The position numbers and the translations under genes are program-made. The notes below the pieces were generated by a model that was not told the origin of the DNA, made no database searches, and saw only the letters and a list, made by a program, of their open reading frames with translations. Positions 24,409 through 32,111 of a stretch of DNA of 50,281 bases are shown piece after piece. Within the stretch, counting starts at the first letter, position 1. Each line of letters begins with the position of its first letter. Source of the DNA: Candidatus Bilophila faecipullorum (lineage in GTDB: Bacteria > Desulfobacterota > Desulfovibrionia > Desulfovibrionales > Desulfovibrionaceae); the NCBI GenBank assembly GCA_944326695.1, contig CALVEZ010000026.1, positions 1 to 50,281 of the forward strand, read 5' to 3'.

Positions 24409-24676
24409 GGGGTATGAAATATCCGAGGCGGGCGAGGTCCGCCGACCCGACGGGCCGCTCGTCCCTCATTACCGGCTCCTGTGGGGAGGGCGTCGCGTGG
24501 TCATGTCGGCGGAAACGCTCTACCGGATGACCTTTAACAGGCCATTTCCCGCCTGTTCCTCCAGCGCGGGCCTCGATGAAGAGCGGCTTGACGCCACGCA
24601 GCACCTTGCCGAAAAGCTCCGGCGTGAAAACGACGAGCTCCGCGCCCGGTTTGCGGCGTTCGGCATCGACATTTGA
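24380..24676 (+). CDS. NUMOD4-like small protein
   Basis: 98 residues. The first 50 (MNWRPIPRAEGYEISEAGEVRR...GRRVVMSAETLYRMTF) match the plan of the NUMOD4 motif, WxPIPxxEGYEISxxGxVRR, a short DNA-contacting module usually found in front of HNH homing endonucleases. No HNH domain follows; instead there is a coiled coil (TQHLAEKLRRENDELRARFAAF). It may be a stand-alone remnant of a homing endonuclease reused as a DNA-binding protein. Start overlaps the previous gene; the ribosome site is weak. Confidence 0.6.
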   Translation: MNWRPIPRAEGYEISEAGEVRRPDGPLVPHYRLLWGGRRVVMSAETLYRMTFNRPFPACSSSAGLDEERLDATQHLAEKLRRENDELRARFAAFGIDI

Positions 24677-24681
24677 GAGGC

Positions 24682-25110
24682 ATGATGAACTCCCCTTGTT
24701 TCTGCGGCTCCCTCAGCGTGCGGCAAGGTTCCCGGCGCGTCCGCTTCGAGCTGGCCAAGGCCGAGGCGTACGGCGGCCCGGCAGGTTGCTACCGGGTGCG
24801 AGTGGATCGCGTGTGGCACGATGTGGACGGCAAACCTGCCTTTCTCACCCCTGCGCAGATCGTCGACATGGCCGTCATGATGACGCTCGGCGACTTTGAG
24901 CCGGAACCGCTCCCGGACATCCCGCGCGGTACCCGCGTCAGCGTCCAGACCGCCCCAGCGGACGGCGATGTGCCCGAGCGCCGCGAAACCGGCTGGACCA
25001 TGACGGCCCCCATCCGCGCGCAGGACGGCCGCGTCCACGTCGGCGTCAGCGTTTACGGGCGGGGCGTGGTCATGCTTCCCGTAAACAGTCTCGAGCTTTT
25101 TCGGAGGTAG
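24682..25110 (+). CDS. early prophage protein of unknown function
   Basis: About 142 residues starting at ATG 24682 (GAGAGG just upstream). Beta-rich with an N-terminal CFCGSLSVRQGSRRVRFELAKAEAYGG segment and a C-terminal VHVGVSVYGRGVVMLPVNSLELFRR. No domain is recognised. It ends two bases before gemA and is clearly part of the same operon. Confidence 0.6.
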   Translation: MMNSPCFCGSLSVRQGSRRVRFELAKAEAYGGPAGCYRVRVDRVWHDVDGKPAFLTPAQIVDMAVMMTLGDFEPEPLPDIPRGTRVSVQTAPADGDVPERRETGWTMTAPIRAQDGRVHVGVSVYGRGVVMLPVNSLELFRR

Positions 25111-25112
25111 CT

Positions 25113-25734
25113 ATGGGAATCCTCATCGACTTTTTCACGGGGAAGGTCATAGAATCGCCCCTCACGGCCCCACTTCCGCCCCCGGAGCCGAAAAAGCCCT
25201 ACGTGCCCGCGAAACGCAAACCCGTCAGCCTTCCCGTGGAAAACCGCCGCGCGGAGCTCGCCAAAATACATGTGGCGAAAAAGCAGCTTGCGATGGATGA
25301 CGAGACGTACCGGGCCATGCTCATGTCGCAATTCGGTGTTGAGTCCGCCCGCGACCTCTCCGACTACCAGCGCAAGAGCTGCATCCTGTATATGCAGCGG
25401 CTCGGCTTCGAGGGCAGGCGTGGCAAGGCGACGCCGCAACGGACGGGCGAGCCCCGCAAACGCCGGGACGTGCCGCTGACGCTGGAAAAAGATGAATCCG
25501 GCCTCGGGCGCGACGTCTACATGCGCAAAATCGAGGCCATGCTCGCCGAAAAGGGCCGCGCGGAGGGTACGGCGGTCCCGTGGGGCTATGCCGTGGCCAT
25601 CCTGAAAAGGCAGTCGGGGGGGGATCACGAAGTGCTTCGAGCACGCAACGGTGGAGCAACTCCGCTCGGTCATCGCCGCCCTGACCTACGATGCGAAGCG
25701 CAAGGGCCGCTACTCCGGCGCATGGGGGACGTGA
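25113..25734 (+). CDS. gemA: GemA (Mu gp16 family), reading frame broken at a G8 tract
   Basis: The N-terminal part matches the GemA/gp16 family (RRAELAKIHVAKKQLAMDDETYRAMLMSQFGVESARDLSDYQRKSCILYMQRLGF, about 50-105), early proteins that modulate host gene expression and DNA topology. The frame runs through eight G residues (25616-25623). Removing one G restores a continuous GemA C-terminus (ITKCFEHATVEQLRSVIAALTYDAKRKG) ending at TGA 25732-25734, which overlaps the mor ATG as ATGA; that gives 206 residues. As sequenced, gemA instead reads in frame into mor to give a 321-residue fusion. Explanations are tract slippage, a programmed shift, a real mutation or a sequencing error. AGGTAG precedes the ATG. 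Confidence 0.8.
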
Positions 25735-26078
25735 TGGATACGCCCTATTACGCCGAACTTCTCGACGGCGTGGCCGTGCGGGTTGCGAACATGGCCCGTT
25801 CCGGCCTTCCCGCCGTGAGCGAGGAAGAGGCCCGCGCCTTCGGGCGGAGGGTCGCGGACATGCTCGCCGAGGACTGGGGCGGGTCTTCCGTCTACATCCC
25901 CAAAAACCTCGCCGCCCGCTTTCATAAGCGCGACGCCATGCTCTATCGGGAGTTCACCGGGAGCAACATTGCGGAACTTGCCCAAAAGTACGGCCTCACG
26001 CAGCAGCGGGTGTATGCCATCCTGAAGGCCGAGCGCGCCCGCCGTGGGAGCGGGCAGTTGCGCTTCCCCGGTTTGTAG
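25734..26078 (+). CDS. mor: Mor/C-family transcription activator
   Basis: Activator of middle or late phage transcription. 114 residues: an N-terminal dimerisation part, then the family hallmark GGSSVYIPKNLAARFHKRDAMLYREFTGSNIAELAQKYGLTQQRVYAILKAERARR (about 50-104), in which YIPK forms the beta strand and the C-terminal HTH binds DNA. GGGGGA lies 4-9 bases before ATG 25734. It is the only Mor/C-like gene seen in the window and lies directly upstream of the first of three matching promoters, so it is the best candidate activator for all three. Because of the G8 tract it is also in frame with the gemA N-terminus. Confidence 0.88.
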   Translation: MDTPYYAELLDGVAVRVANMARSGLPAVSEEEARAFGRRVADMLAEDWGGSSVYIPKNLAARFHKRDAMLYREFTGSNIAELAQKYGLTQQRVYAILKAERARRGSGQLRFPGL

Positions 26079-26081
26079 CCG

Positions 26082-26147
26082 TTTTCCTAAAGCCCTTTCA
26101 AAGACTCCTTTCATGCCGCGCCGTATAACGGCACAAAAGGAGTCTTT
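26082..26147 (+). promoter_or_regulatory. late promoter of the lysis operon with Shine-Dalgarno-masking inverted repeat
   Basis: Activator box CCTAAAGCCCTTTCAAAG (26086-26103, containing the palindrome CTTTCAAAG) is followed after GAC-end plus exactly 18 bases by TATAAC (26124-26129), a -10. Overlapping it, AAAGACTCCTTT (26100-26111) is the exact complement of AAAGGAGTCTTT (26136-26147), with an inner TGCCG/CGGCA stem (26114-26118 and 26129-26133) and the -10 in the loop. The 3' arm contains the AAAGGAG ribosome site of the holin-like gene. Transcripts from upstream would fold and hide it; those starting here (about 26136) lack the 5' arm. Confidence 0.75.
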
Positions 26148-26149
26148 CT

Positions 26150-26509
26150 ATGTTCAAGAAATTGTTTTCCGCCCGCCGCTGGCTCGCTCTCTGCGGCCTC
26201 ATCACCATCCTTATCCTTGGCATCCTCGCGGCCATTTCCCCGCAGCAGCTTCCGGTCATCGCGTACAAGGCCGCGCTGGTCTCCTTCGCCGCCTGCATGG
26301 GCGTGTGGATCGACCGGGCGGTTTTCCCTTACGCCCGTCCCTCCGGCTATCTGAAAAAAGACTGGCTGCGCAATCCCGACGCCGACGGCGGAGATGACGA
26401 AGTCGATTTTGAGGTTTGCCGAGACTACCTGCGCACGTTTTCCATCGCTACCATCCGACGCGGGATCATGGTGGGCATGGTCATCCTCGGCATGTGTCTG
26501 GGGCTGTAA
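26150..26509 (+). CDS. putative holin
   Basis: Membrane protein of 119 residues that opens the lysis cassette. Hydrophobic segments are WLALCGLITILILGILAAIS (about 11-30), VIAYKAALVSFAACMGVWI (about 36-54) and IMVGMVILGMCLGL at the C-terminus; the middle is acidic (DADGGDDEVDFEV). Size, topology and position before a transglycosylase and Rz/Rz1 support a holin role of releasing or activating the endolysin. Ribosome site AAAAGGAG is inside the predicted hairpin. First gene of the late lysis operon. Confidence 0.75.
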   Translation: MFKKLFSARRWLALCGLITILILGILAAISPQQLPVIAYKAALVSFAACMGVWIDRAVFPYARPSGYLKKDWLRNPDADGGDDEVDFEVCRDYLRTFSIATIRRGIMVGMVILGMCLGL

Positions 26510-26511
26510 TC

Positions 26512-27231
26512 ATGCGTATCGATCCGCAAAAGCTCCTTTTCTCCTGCTCCGAGGCGTTTTGCGCGGGCGTCGCGTTCGCTGTGGGCGCGGCCATCGTCGC
26601 CTCCGTCCTGTTCGGCCTGATCGCCTTCTTCGCTGACGAGGCCAAGGCCGCCGAAGTCCAGATACCCCGTGCGGCCCTCCAGCACCGGGCGACGCTCACC
26701 CGTGAAGCCCGCGCCGCGTGGGGGCTCAATGCCCCGGTCAGCACCTTTGCCGCACAGATTCATACTGAATCGTGGTGGCGAAACGACACGGTTTCCGGCG
26801 TGGGCGCGCAGGGGCTGGCGCAGTTCATGCCGGCAACGGCAAAGTGGCTGCCCACGGTTGCCCCGGAAACGGGTACGCCCGCTCCCTTCAATCCGGCATG
26901 GTCCCTTCGGGCCTGCGTCGTCTACGACAGGTGGCTCTATGACCGTCTGAGCCCCATGAGGGCCGCGTCTCTGGACGCCTGCGACCGCATGGCCTTTGCG
27001 CTCTCAGCCTACAACGGGGGTATCGGGTGGGTGGGCAAGGACCGTACCCTTTCGGCCCGCAAGGGGCTTGATCCAGATCGCTACTTTGGAAGCGTCGAAA
27101 CCGTGAACGCGGGCCGCAAGGAAAGCTCCATCCGAGAGAATCGCCAATACGTGGCCTACATCTTTGAAAGGCAGGCGGCCTACATCCGGGCGGGCTGGGG
27201 GCCGGGGGTGACGTGTGGGCAAGATCATTGA
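26512..27231 (+). CDS. lytic transglycosylase endolysin (SLT domain)
   Basis: 239 residues from ATG 26512, 2 bases after the holin-like stop. An N-terminal hydrophobic segment (about 13-40, FCAGVAFAVGAAIVASVLFGLIAFFA) may be a signal-anchor, allowing export without a holin. The catalytic SLT domain has the key Glu at about residue 86 in AAQIHTESWWRND, then GAQGLAQFMPATAKWL and the LSAYNGGIGWVGK motif, all hallmarks of goose-lysozyme-like transglycosylases. It cleaves peptidoglycan at the end of the lytic cycle. Confidence 0.92.
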   Translation: MRIDPQKLLFSCSEAFCAGVAFAVGAAIVASVLFGLIAFFADEAKAAEVQIPRAALQHRATLTREARAAWGLNAPVSTFAAQIHTESWWRNDTVSGVGAQGLAQFMPATAKWLPTVAPETGTPAPFNPAWSLRACVVYDRWLYDRLSPMRAASLDACDRMAFALSAYNGGIGWVGKDRTLSARKGLDPDRYFGSVETVNAGRKESSIRENRQYVAYIFERQAAYIRAGWGPGVTCGQDH

Positions 27232-27820
27232 TTGGCTTACGGATGCCGCCATCCCTTTGATCGTATGCGTCTTTGCTTTCCTGGCGGGCTACACGCGGGG
27301 CGATCACGTCACCAGTCTTGAGTATGAGGCACGGCTCGCCTCCATCCACGCCGCCCATGCCGAACAGGAACGCGCCCGTGCCGAGGCCGTAGCCGCCGCC
27401 GAGAAGAACGCCCGCGAGCGTCTGGCGGCGGCCACGGAGCGGGGCGAGTCGCTCGCCCGGGAGCTTGCCGCGAAAACCGCCGAAGTGGACGCCGAGCGTG
27501 CGTCCGTAAACAGGAGAATCCGGGATGTGTCCGAAGCCGCTCGCCGCCATTGCGCTGGCCTGTCTGTTGGCTGGGTGCGCCTGTACAACGAAGCCCTCTA
27601 TGGTTCCGGTCATAGCGCCGGACGTGAAGGCTCCGCCCCCGGCGGTGCTGACGACGCCCCCGCTTCCGCCCGAGCCGCTCGCGCCGGGGTACAGCCAGAC
27701 GCATTGACTACGCCGGAGGACGTGCTGGCCCATGTCCGGGACTACGGCGGGTATTGCCGGAGGCTCGAAGCCAGGTATCGGGCGCTTATCACCTTCTATA
27801 ATGAAGGAGACTCCCCGTGA
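27215..27820 (+). CDS. Rz-like inner-membrane spanin
   Basis: 201 residues from GTG 27215, overlapping the transglycosylase gene by 17 bases. One N-terminal transmembrane segment (AAIPLIVCVFAFLAGYTRG, about 10-29) is followed by a long Ala/Glu/Arg coiled coil (SLEYEARLASIHAAHAEQERARAEAVAAAEKNARERLAAATERGESLARELAAKTAEVDAERASVNRRI, about 34-102), the typical i-spanin plan. A nested out-of-frame lipoprotein gene lies at 27525-27707, which supports the assignment. Together they fuse inner and outer membranes in the last step of lysis. Confidence 0.88.
   Translation: MGKIIDWLTDAAIPLIVCVFAFLAGYTRGDHVTSLEYEARLASIHAAHAEQERARAEAVAAAEKNARERLAAATERGESLARELAAKTAEVDAERASVNRRIRDVSEAARRHCAGLSVGWVRLYNEALYGSGHSAGREGSAPGGADDAPASARAARAGVQPDALTTPEDVLAHVRDYGGYCRRLEARYRALITFYNEGDSP
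27525..27707 (+). CDS. Rz1-like outer-membrane lipoprotein spanin, nested in Rz
   Basis: 60-residue lipoprotein encoded wholly inside the Rz-like gene in another frame. MCPKPLAAIALACLLAGCACTT has a signal peptide with lipobox LAGC (acylated Cys 18), and the mature part is Pro-rich (APDVKAPPPAVLTTPPLPPEPLAPG) as usual for Rz1 proteins. It would sit in the outer membrane and bind the Rz-like coiled coil. Confidence 0.85.
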   Translation: MCPKPLAAIALACLLAGCACTTKPSMVPVIAPDVKAPPPAVLTTPPLPPEPLAPGYSQTH

Positions 27821-28170
27821 CCGACATCCTGAATGAGCTGGATCGCTGGTGGCCCGTTCTGGGGATTCTCGCGACACTCGTCTACGGCTGGGGAATCTAT
27901 CATCTGTCCCGGCGCTTCGCGACTCGAGCCGAACATCACGACACGCAACGGTCCGTGGCCGAGCTCGGTGACCGCGTCGAGGAGCTTGAGCGCCGCATGG
28001 AGACGGTCCCGGACGGCAAAACCATGCACGCCATCCAGCTTTCCCTCGAAGAGCTGCGGGGCGACATGAAGGCGATGGGCACCCGCATGGGCGGGATAGA
28101 AACGTCGGTATCCGGGCTTGAAAATCAAATCGCCATGCTCATACAGCACCATTTGGAGACTTCCCGATGA
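27817..28170 (+). CDS. DUF2730-like prophage protein
   Basis: 117 residues from GTG 27817, which overlaps the Rz-like stop; GAAGGAGA is upstream. One N-terminal transmembrane segment (WWPVLGILATLVYGWGIYHL, about 11-30), then a coiled coil (ELGDRVEELERRMETVP...IETSVSGLENQIAMLIQHH). This matches small membrane proteins found between lysis and terminase genes in Mu-like phages (DUF2730 type). Function unknown. Confidence 0.7.
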   Translation: MTDILNELDRWWPVLGILATLVYGWGIYHLSRRFATRAEHHDTQRSVAELGDRVEELERRMETVPDGKTMHAIQLSLEELRGDMKAMGTRMGGIETSVSGLENQIAMLIQHHLETSR

Positions 28171-28475
28171 AAGAGAAACGAACGTTCGCCGAGCTTCAGG
28201 CGGAAAACCGCCGCTGCGCCTTTCTGCGCTTTCTTGCCGAGGATGCCGATTACGCCATGAACACGAGCCTCCTCCAGTCGGCACTCGACGCAGTAGGCCA
28301 CGGCGTTTCCCGCGACCGCGTGAACGGCGACGCCGCGTGGCTTGAGGAACAGGGGCTCGTCTCGTGTGAAGACCTTGGCGGGATCATCGTCGTGAAGATC
28401 ACGCAGCGCGGGCTCGACGTAGCCGAAGGCCGCGCCATCGTGCCGGGCGTGAAGCGGCCGGGGCCGGGGTTCTGA
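28167..28475 (+). CDS. winged-helix prophage protein (Mu gp26 position)
   Basis: 102 residues, ATGA-coupled to the previous gene. Reads as a small winged helix (RCAFLRFLAEDADYAMNTSLLQSALDAVGHGVSRDRVNGDAAWLEEQGLVSCEDLGGIIVVKITQRGLDVAEG). In Mu-like phages a protein of this kind precedes the small terminase. It may bind DNA in packaging or regulation; no direct evidence. Confidence 0.7.
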   Translation: MKEKRTFAELQAENRRCAFLRFLAEDADYAMNTSLLQSALDAVGHGVSRDRVNGDAAWLEEQGLVSCEDLGGIIVVKITQRGLDVAEGRAIVPGVKRPGPGF

Positions 28476-28476
28476 C

Positions 28477-29019
28477 ATGGGCCGCAAGTCCTCCCTGCGC
28501 CGCCTGCCGCCGGAAATCCTGCAAGAGGTCAACCGCCTGCTTTCCGAAGGCAGGTTTACGCTTGCTGAAATCCTTGAGCATCTGCGGGGCATGGGCGTCG
28601 AGACGGTCTCGCGTTCCGCCCTCGGACGCCAGAAGCAGAAGATCGACAGGATCGCGGCGAAGCTGAGGCAAAGCCGGGAAATGACCGAGACGCTCGTCAA
28701 GGAGATCGGACCGTCAGTAGTGGAAGGCCAGCAGGGGCGCTTGCTCGTGCAGACCTTGCGCGATCTGGTGTTCGACCATCTGGCGGCGCGGGTTGAAGAA
28801 GGCGACCTTGGCGATCCGAAATCGCTCATGGCGCTGGCCCGGACGCTCAAGGACATGGCGCAGGCCAACCGCCTTGATCAAGACTTTGAAACGAAGGTCC
28901 GGGAGCGCATCCAAAAGGAGACGGTCAAGGCCGTGGAAGACGTCACTCGCGAGGCCGGGCTTTCCGCCGAGACGGTGGAAGCGATCAAGAGCCGTATTCT
29001 GGGGGTGAAGGATGCCTGA
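28477..29019 (+). CDS. small terminase-type protein (DUF3486, Mu gp27-like)
   Basis: 180 residues. The N-terminal half (GRKSSLRRLPPEILQEVNRLLSEGRFTLAEILEHLRGMGVETVSRSALGRQKQKIDRIAAKL, about 2-65) is the DUF3486 pattern, with LPPE and an HTH-like GRFTLAEI...SRSALGR segment, followed by a long helical tail. In Mu the corresponding gp27 is the small terminase subunit, recognising the prophage end for headful packaging. It overlaps the large-subunit gene by 8 bases. Confidence 0.88.
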   Translation: MGRKSSLRRLPPEILQEVNRLLSEGRFTLAEILEHLRGMGVETVSRSALGRQKQKIDRIAAKLRQSREMTETLVKEIGPSVVEGQQGRLLVQTLRDLVFDHLAARVEEGDLGDPKSLMALARTLKDMAQANRLDQDFETKVRERIQKETVKAVEDVTREAGLSAETVEAIKSRILGVKDA

Positions 29020-30610
29020 CGCGCCCGTTACCCATGCCGAGTGGGAACGCCACCGCAAAACCTCCCGGCAGACGCTGCCCGATACGCTCAAGGGACAATC
29101 GCTTCCCGACGTCCTTCTGCCGTACCAGCAGCGGGCCGTGGCCGCGATTATGGAGCTTCCGGTGGTGGTCATCGAAAAGAGCCGCCGCATCGGTCTGACG
29201 TGGGGCATCGCCGCCGCCTCCGTGCTTCTTTCCGCTTCGTCGCGTTCCGCCGGAGGGATGGATACGCTCTATCTCGGGTACAGCCTCGACATGGCCCGCG
29301 AGTTCATCGATACGGCGGCCATGTGGGCGAAGGCGTTCGCCCAGGCCGCCTGTGAAGTCGAAGAATGCCTGTTCAAGGATACGAAGCCCGACGGCTCCTC
29401 GGACGACATCCTCGCCTACCGCATCGTTTTCGCTTCCGGCTATGAGATCATGGCGCTCACGTCCCGCCCTCGTTCGCTTCGCGGGCGTCAGGGCATGGTC
29501 ATCCTCGACGAGGCGGCTTTCCATGATCAACTCGGCGAGGTCATGAAGGCGGCGCTGGCGCTCCTCGTGTGGGGCGGCAAAGTCGTGGTCGTCTCGACGC
29601 ATGACGGCGACACCAACCCGTTCAACCTGCTGTGTGAAGAAATACGGAAAGGAAACAAGCCCTACGGGCTGATCAAGATTACCTTCGACGATGCGCTTGC
29701 GGATGGGCTGTACCGCCGAATCTGCCTTGTACAGGGCAAGGAATGGAGCCCGGAAGCGGAGAACGAATGGCGCGAGGACATCATAGCCTTCTACGGGGAA
29801 GATGCGGACGAGGAGCTTTTCGTTATTCCCCGGCACGGCTCCGGGGCGTACATCCCGGCGGCGCTCATCGAACGCGCCCAGCGCGCCGACGTGCCGGTCT
29901 TGCGTTTCGAGCGGTCGGACGCATGGGCGGAGCTTGCGGATCATCTTCAAGAAGCCGAGGCCCGCGACTGGTGCGAAATGGAACTTTCCCCCGTGCTCGC
30001 CGGGATTCCGGCGGGGTTCGACACCTACGCGGGGGAGGACTTCGCACGCAAGGGCGATCTCACATCACTTTGGATAGCGCAACGGCGGCAGGACATGAGC
30101 TTCCCGTGCGTGCTGCTCCTTGAGCTTCGTAACGTCCCGTATGAAATTCAGAAGCTCATCGTGTTTTACATCCTCTCCCGGCTGGCGAGGCTCAGGGGCG
30201 GCATGTTCGACGCCACCGGCAACGGCGGGTATCTCGCCGAGGCCGCCGCGAAACGCTTCCGGGGAATCGTCGCGCAAATGCTCAATCCCGCCTTCTACGC
30301 AGGGATCACGCCGAAGTTCAAGGCGGCGTTCGAGCGGGACGAAGTCGTCATGCCCCGGGACGTCGACGTGTACAACGATCACCGCTCCATCCGTCTGGTG
30401 AAGGGCGTTCCCCAGATCGTCCGGGAAGAACAGCGGGCGGGCAAGGGCGAAGGCGGCAAAGCCAAGAAACGGCGTCACGGCGACTCGGCGATCGCGCATC
30501 TTCTTTGTCATGCGGCGTCCATCGCCGACAACGCGCCGCCCGTTCCCCGGGTGCTTTCCGGGGGGGTCCGGCGTTCGGCGGCCATACTGAACGGATACGA
30601 TTATGCCTGA
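29012..30610 (+). CDS. terminase large subunit (Mu gp28-like)
   Basis: Packaging motor of 532 residues with an N-terminal ATPase and C-terminal nuclease. Visible: LLPYQQRAVAAIMELPVVVIEKSRRIGLTWGIAA (about 28-62, the Mu-type SRRxGxTW replacement of Walker A), coupling region SRPRSLRGRQGMVILDEAAFHD (Walker B and catalytic Glu, about 150-172), VVVSTHDGDTNPF, and the nuclease-domain acidic residues in AGEDFARKGDLTSLW and GGMFDATGNGGYLAEAA. Length is normal. Overlaps the portal gene by 8 bases. Confidence 0.95.
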   Translation: MPDAPVTHAEWERHRKTSRQTLPDTLKGQSLPDVLLPYQQRAVAAIMELPVVVIEKSRRIGLTWGIAAASVLLSASSRSAGGMDTLYLGYSLDMAREFIDTAAMWAKAFAQAACEVEECLFKDTKPDGSSDDILAYRIVFASGYEIMALTSRPRSLRGRQGMVILDEAAFHDQLGEVMKAALALLVWGGKVVVVSTHDGDTNPFNLLCEEIRKGNKPYGLIKITFDDALADGLYRRICLVQGKEWSPEAENEWREDIIAFYGEDADEELFVIPRHGSGAYIPAALIERAQRADVPVLRFERSDAWAELADHLQEAEARDWCEMELSPVLAGIPAGFDTYAGEDFARKGDLTSLWIAQRRQDMSFPCVLLLELRNVPYEIQKLIVFYILSRLARLRGGMFDATGNGGYLAEAAAKRFRGIVAQMLNPAFYAGITPKFKAAFERDEVVMPRDVDVYNDHRSIRLVKGVPQIVREEQRAGKGEGGKAKKRRHGDSAIAHLLCHAASIADNAPPVPRVLSGGVRRSAAILNGYDYA

Positions 30611-32111
30611 GCAGAAAAAAACGATCATGCCGAAAAGCACCGGACGCGGACAAGTGACGGCGCTTGTCGAGGAAATGGCCACCTATCAGGCGGCGACGGG
30701 CTCGTGGTTCATTGAGGGCTGGCCCCTCCCGAATCCCGATCCGATACTCCGGGCCACGGGACAGGCACTTCCCGTTTATCAAGGCATGCTCTACGACGCC
30801 CATGTCGGCGGCCTTGCCCGTCGTCGCCGTGCCGCCGTCAAAGCGCTTGAGACGCGGATCGACGCGGGCAAGGCCAAAACAAAGACGGTCAAGCTCGTGG
30901 AAGCGGCTTTTGCTGAACTGGACATGCCCGCGCTCGTCGGCGGCCTGTGGGAAGCGGCCCTATTCGGGTATGCCGTCGCCGAGGTGATGTGGGAAAGCCG
31001 GGGAGGCTTCATCCTCCCGGCCTCTGTCATGGCGAAGCCGCAGGAGTGGTTCAGATTTGACAGTGACGGACGGCTTCTCTTTATGGCTCTGGGAAGTGCG
31101 AACGGCGTTCCCGTACCGCCGAAAAAGTTCCTCCTCGCGCGTCAGGACGCTACAGTCACGAATCCCTACGGCATGGCCGATCTCGCGCGGTGCTTCTGGC
31201 CGTACACCTTCAAGAAGGGCGGCCTCAAGTTCTGGCTTCAATTCGTCGAGAAGTACGGTTCCCCAAAACTCGTCGGCAAGTTCGATCGCAATACCTCGGA
31301 AAAGGAACAGGAAGACCTCCTCGCGCTTTTGAAGTCTTGCGTACAGGATGCGGTCATGGTCATCCCTGATGACAACAGCGTCGAAATTCTCAGGCAGGAC
31401 GGATCAAGCCTGTCCGGGGCGGCCGAGAACTACGAGGCGTTTCTGCGCCATTGCCGTTCCGAGATTTCCATCGCCCTGCTCGGGCAGGACCAGACGACCG
31501 AAGCCGACACCAACCACGCCTCAGCCACGGCCGGGCTCGAAGTGACGGGAGACATCCGCGACGCCGACGCCGGGATGGTGCGCCAATCCATTCAGGAACT
31601 CGTCCGTTGGATCGTTGCGCTCAACGTCGGCCCGGACGCCGACGTGCCGGAGTTCGTTTTGTTTGAGCAGGAGGACGCCGTCGCCGAAGCCGAGGCTGAT
31701 GCGAAGAAGGCGGCGCGGGACAAGGCGGTCGCGGAACTGCGGCCGCACTATTCGGACAGCTACCTCGAAAAGACATACCGCCTGCCGCAAGGCGCGCTCC
31801 GCGAACGGGAGGAAACGCCGCCGGAAAATCCGGCCTTTGCCGAACCGCCCCCCGACGTTTCGGCGGAAGCCTACGCGCGGGCGATGAAGGAGCAGGTTCC
31901 GGTTGATGCGCTTTCCATCGATTTGTCTCCGGCGTTCGAGGCCATGCTCACGCCCGTACTCGACCGCCTGGCGCAGGCGGGAGACTACTCCGAGCGGGGC
32001 ATGGCCGAAGCCGTGGCCGCGCAGTATCCGAAGATGAACCTTGATGAAATGGCGGACCTGCTCGCGCGCGTCCGCTTCGTCTGCCGCGTCTGGGGGCTGC
32101 TCAATGGCTGA
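30603..32111 (+). CDS. portal protein (DUF935, Mu gp29-like)
   Basis: 502 residues; dodecameric portal through which DNA is packaged and ejected. Pattern of the DUF935 family is clear: PNPDPILRATGQALPVYQGMLYDAHVGGLARRRRAAV near the start, AALFGYAVAEVMWE, KKFLLARQDATVTNPYGMADLARCFWPYTFKKGGLKFWLQFVEKYGSPKLVGKFDRNTSEKEQEDLL, and GQDQTTEADTNHASATAGLEV. The C-terminal third is helical. Overlaps MuF by 8 bases (ATGGCTGA). Confidence 0.94.
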   Translation: MPEQKKTIMPKSTGRGQVTALVEEMATYQAATGSWFIEGWPLPNPDPILRATGQALPVYQGMLYDAHVGGLARRRRAAVKALETRIDAGKAKTKTVKLVEAAFAELDMPALVGGLWEAALFGYAVAEVMWESRGGFILPASVMAKPQEWFRFDSDGRLLFMALGSANGVPVPPKKFLLARQDATVTNPYGMADLARCFWPYTFKKGGLKFWLQFVEKYGSPKLVGKFDRNTSEKEQEDLLALLKSCVQDAVMVIPDDNSVEILRQDGSSLSGAAENYEAFLRHCRSEISIALLGQDQTTEADTNHASATAGLEVTGDIRDADAGMVRQSIQELVRWIVALNVGPDADVPEFVLFEQEDAVAEAEADAKKAARDKAVAELRPHYSDSYLEKTYRLPQGALREREETPPENPAFAEPPPDVSAEAYARAMKEQVPVDALSIDLSPAFEAMLTPVLDRLAQAGDYSERGMAEAVAAQYPKMNLDEMADLLARVRFVCRVWGLLNG

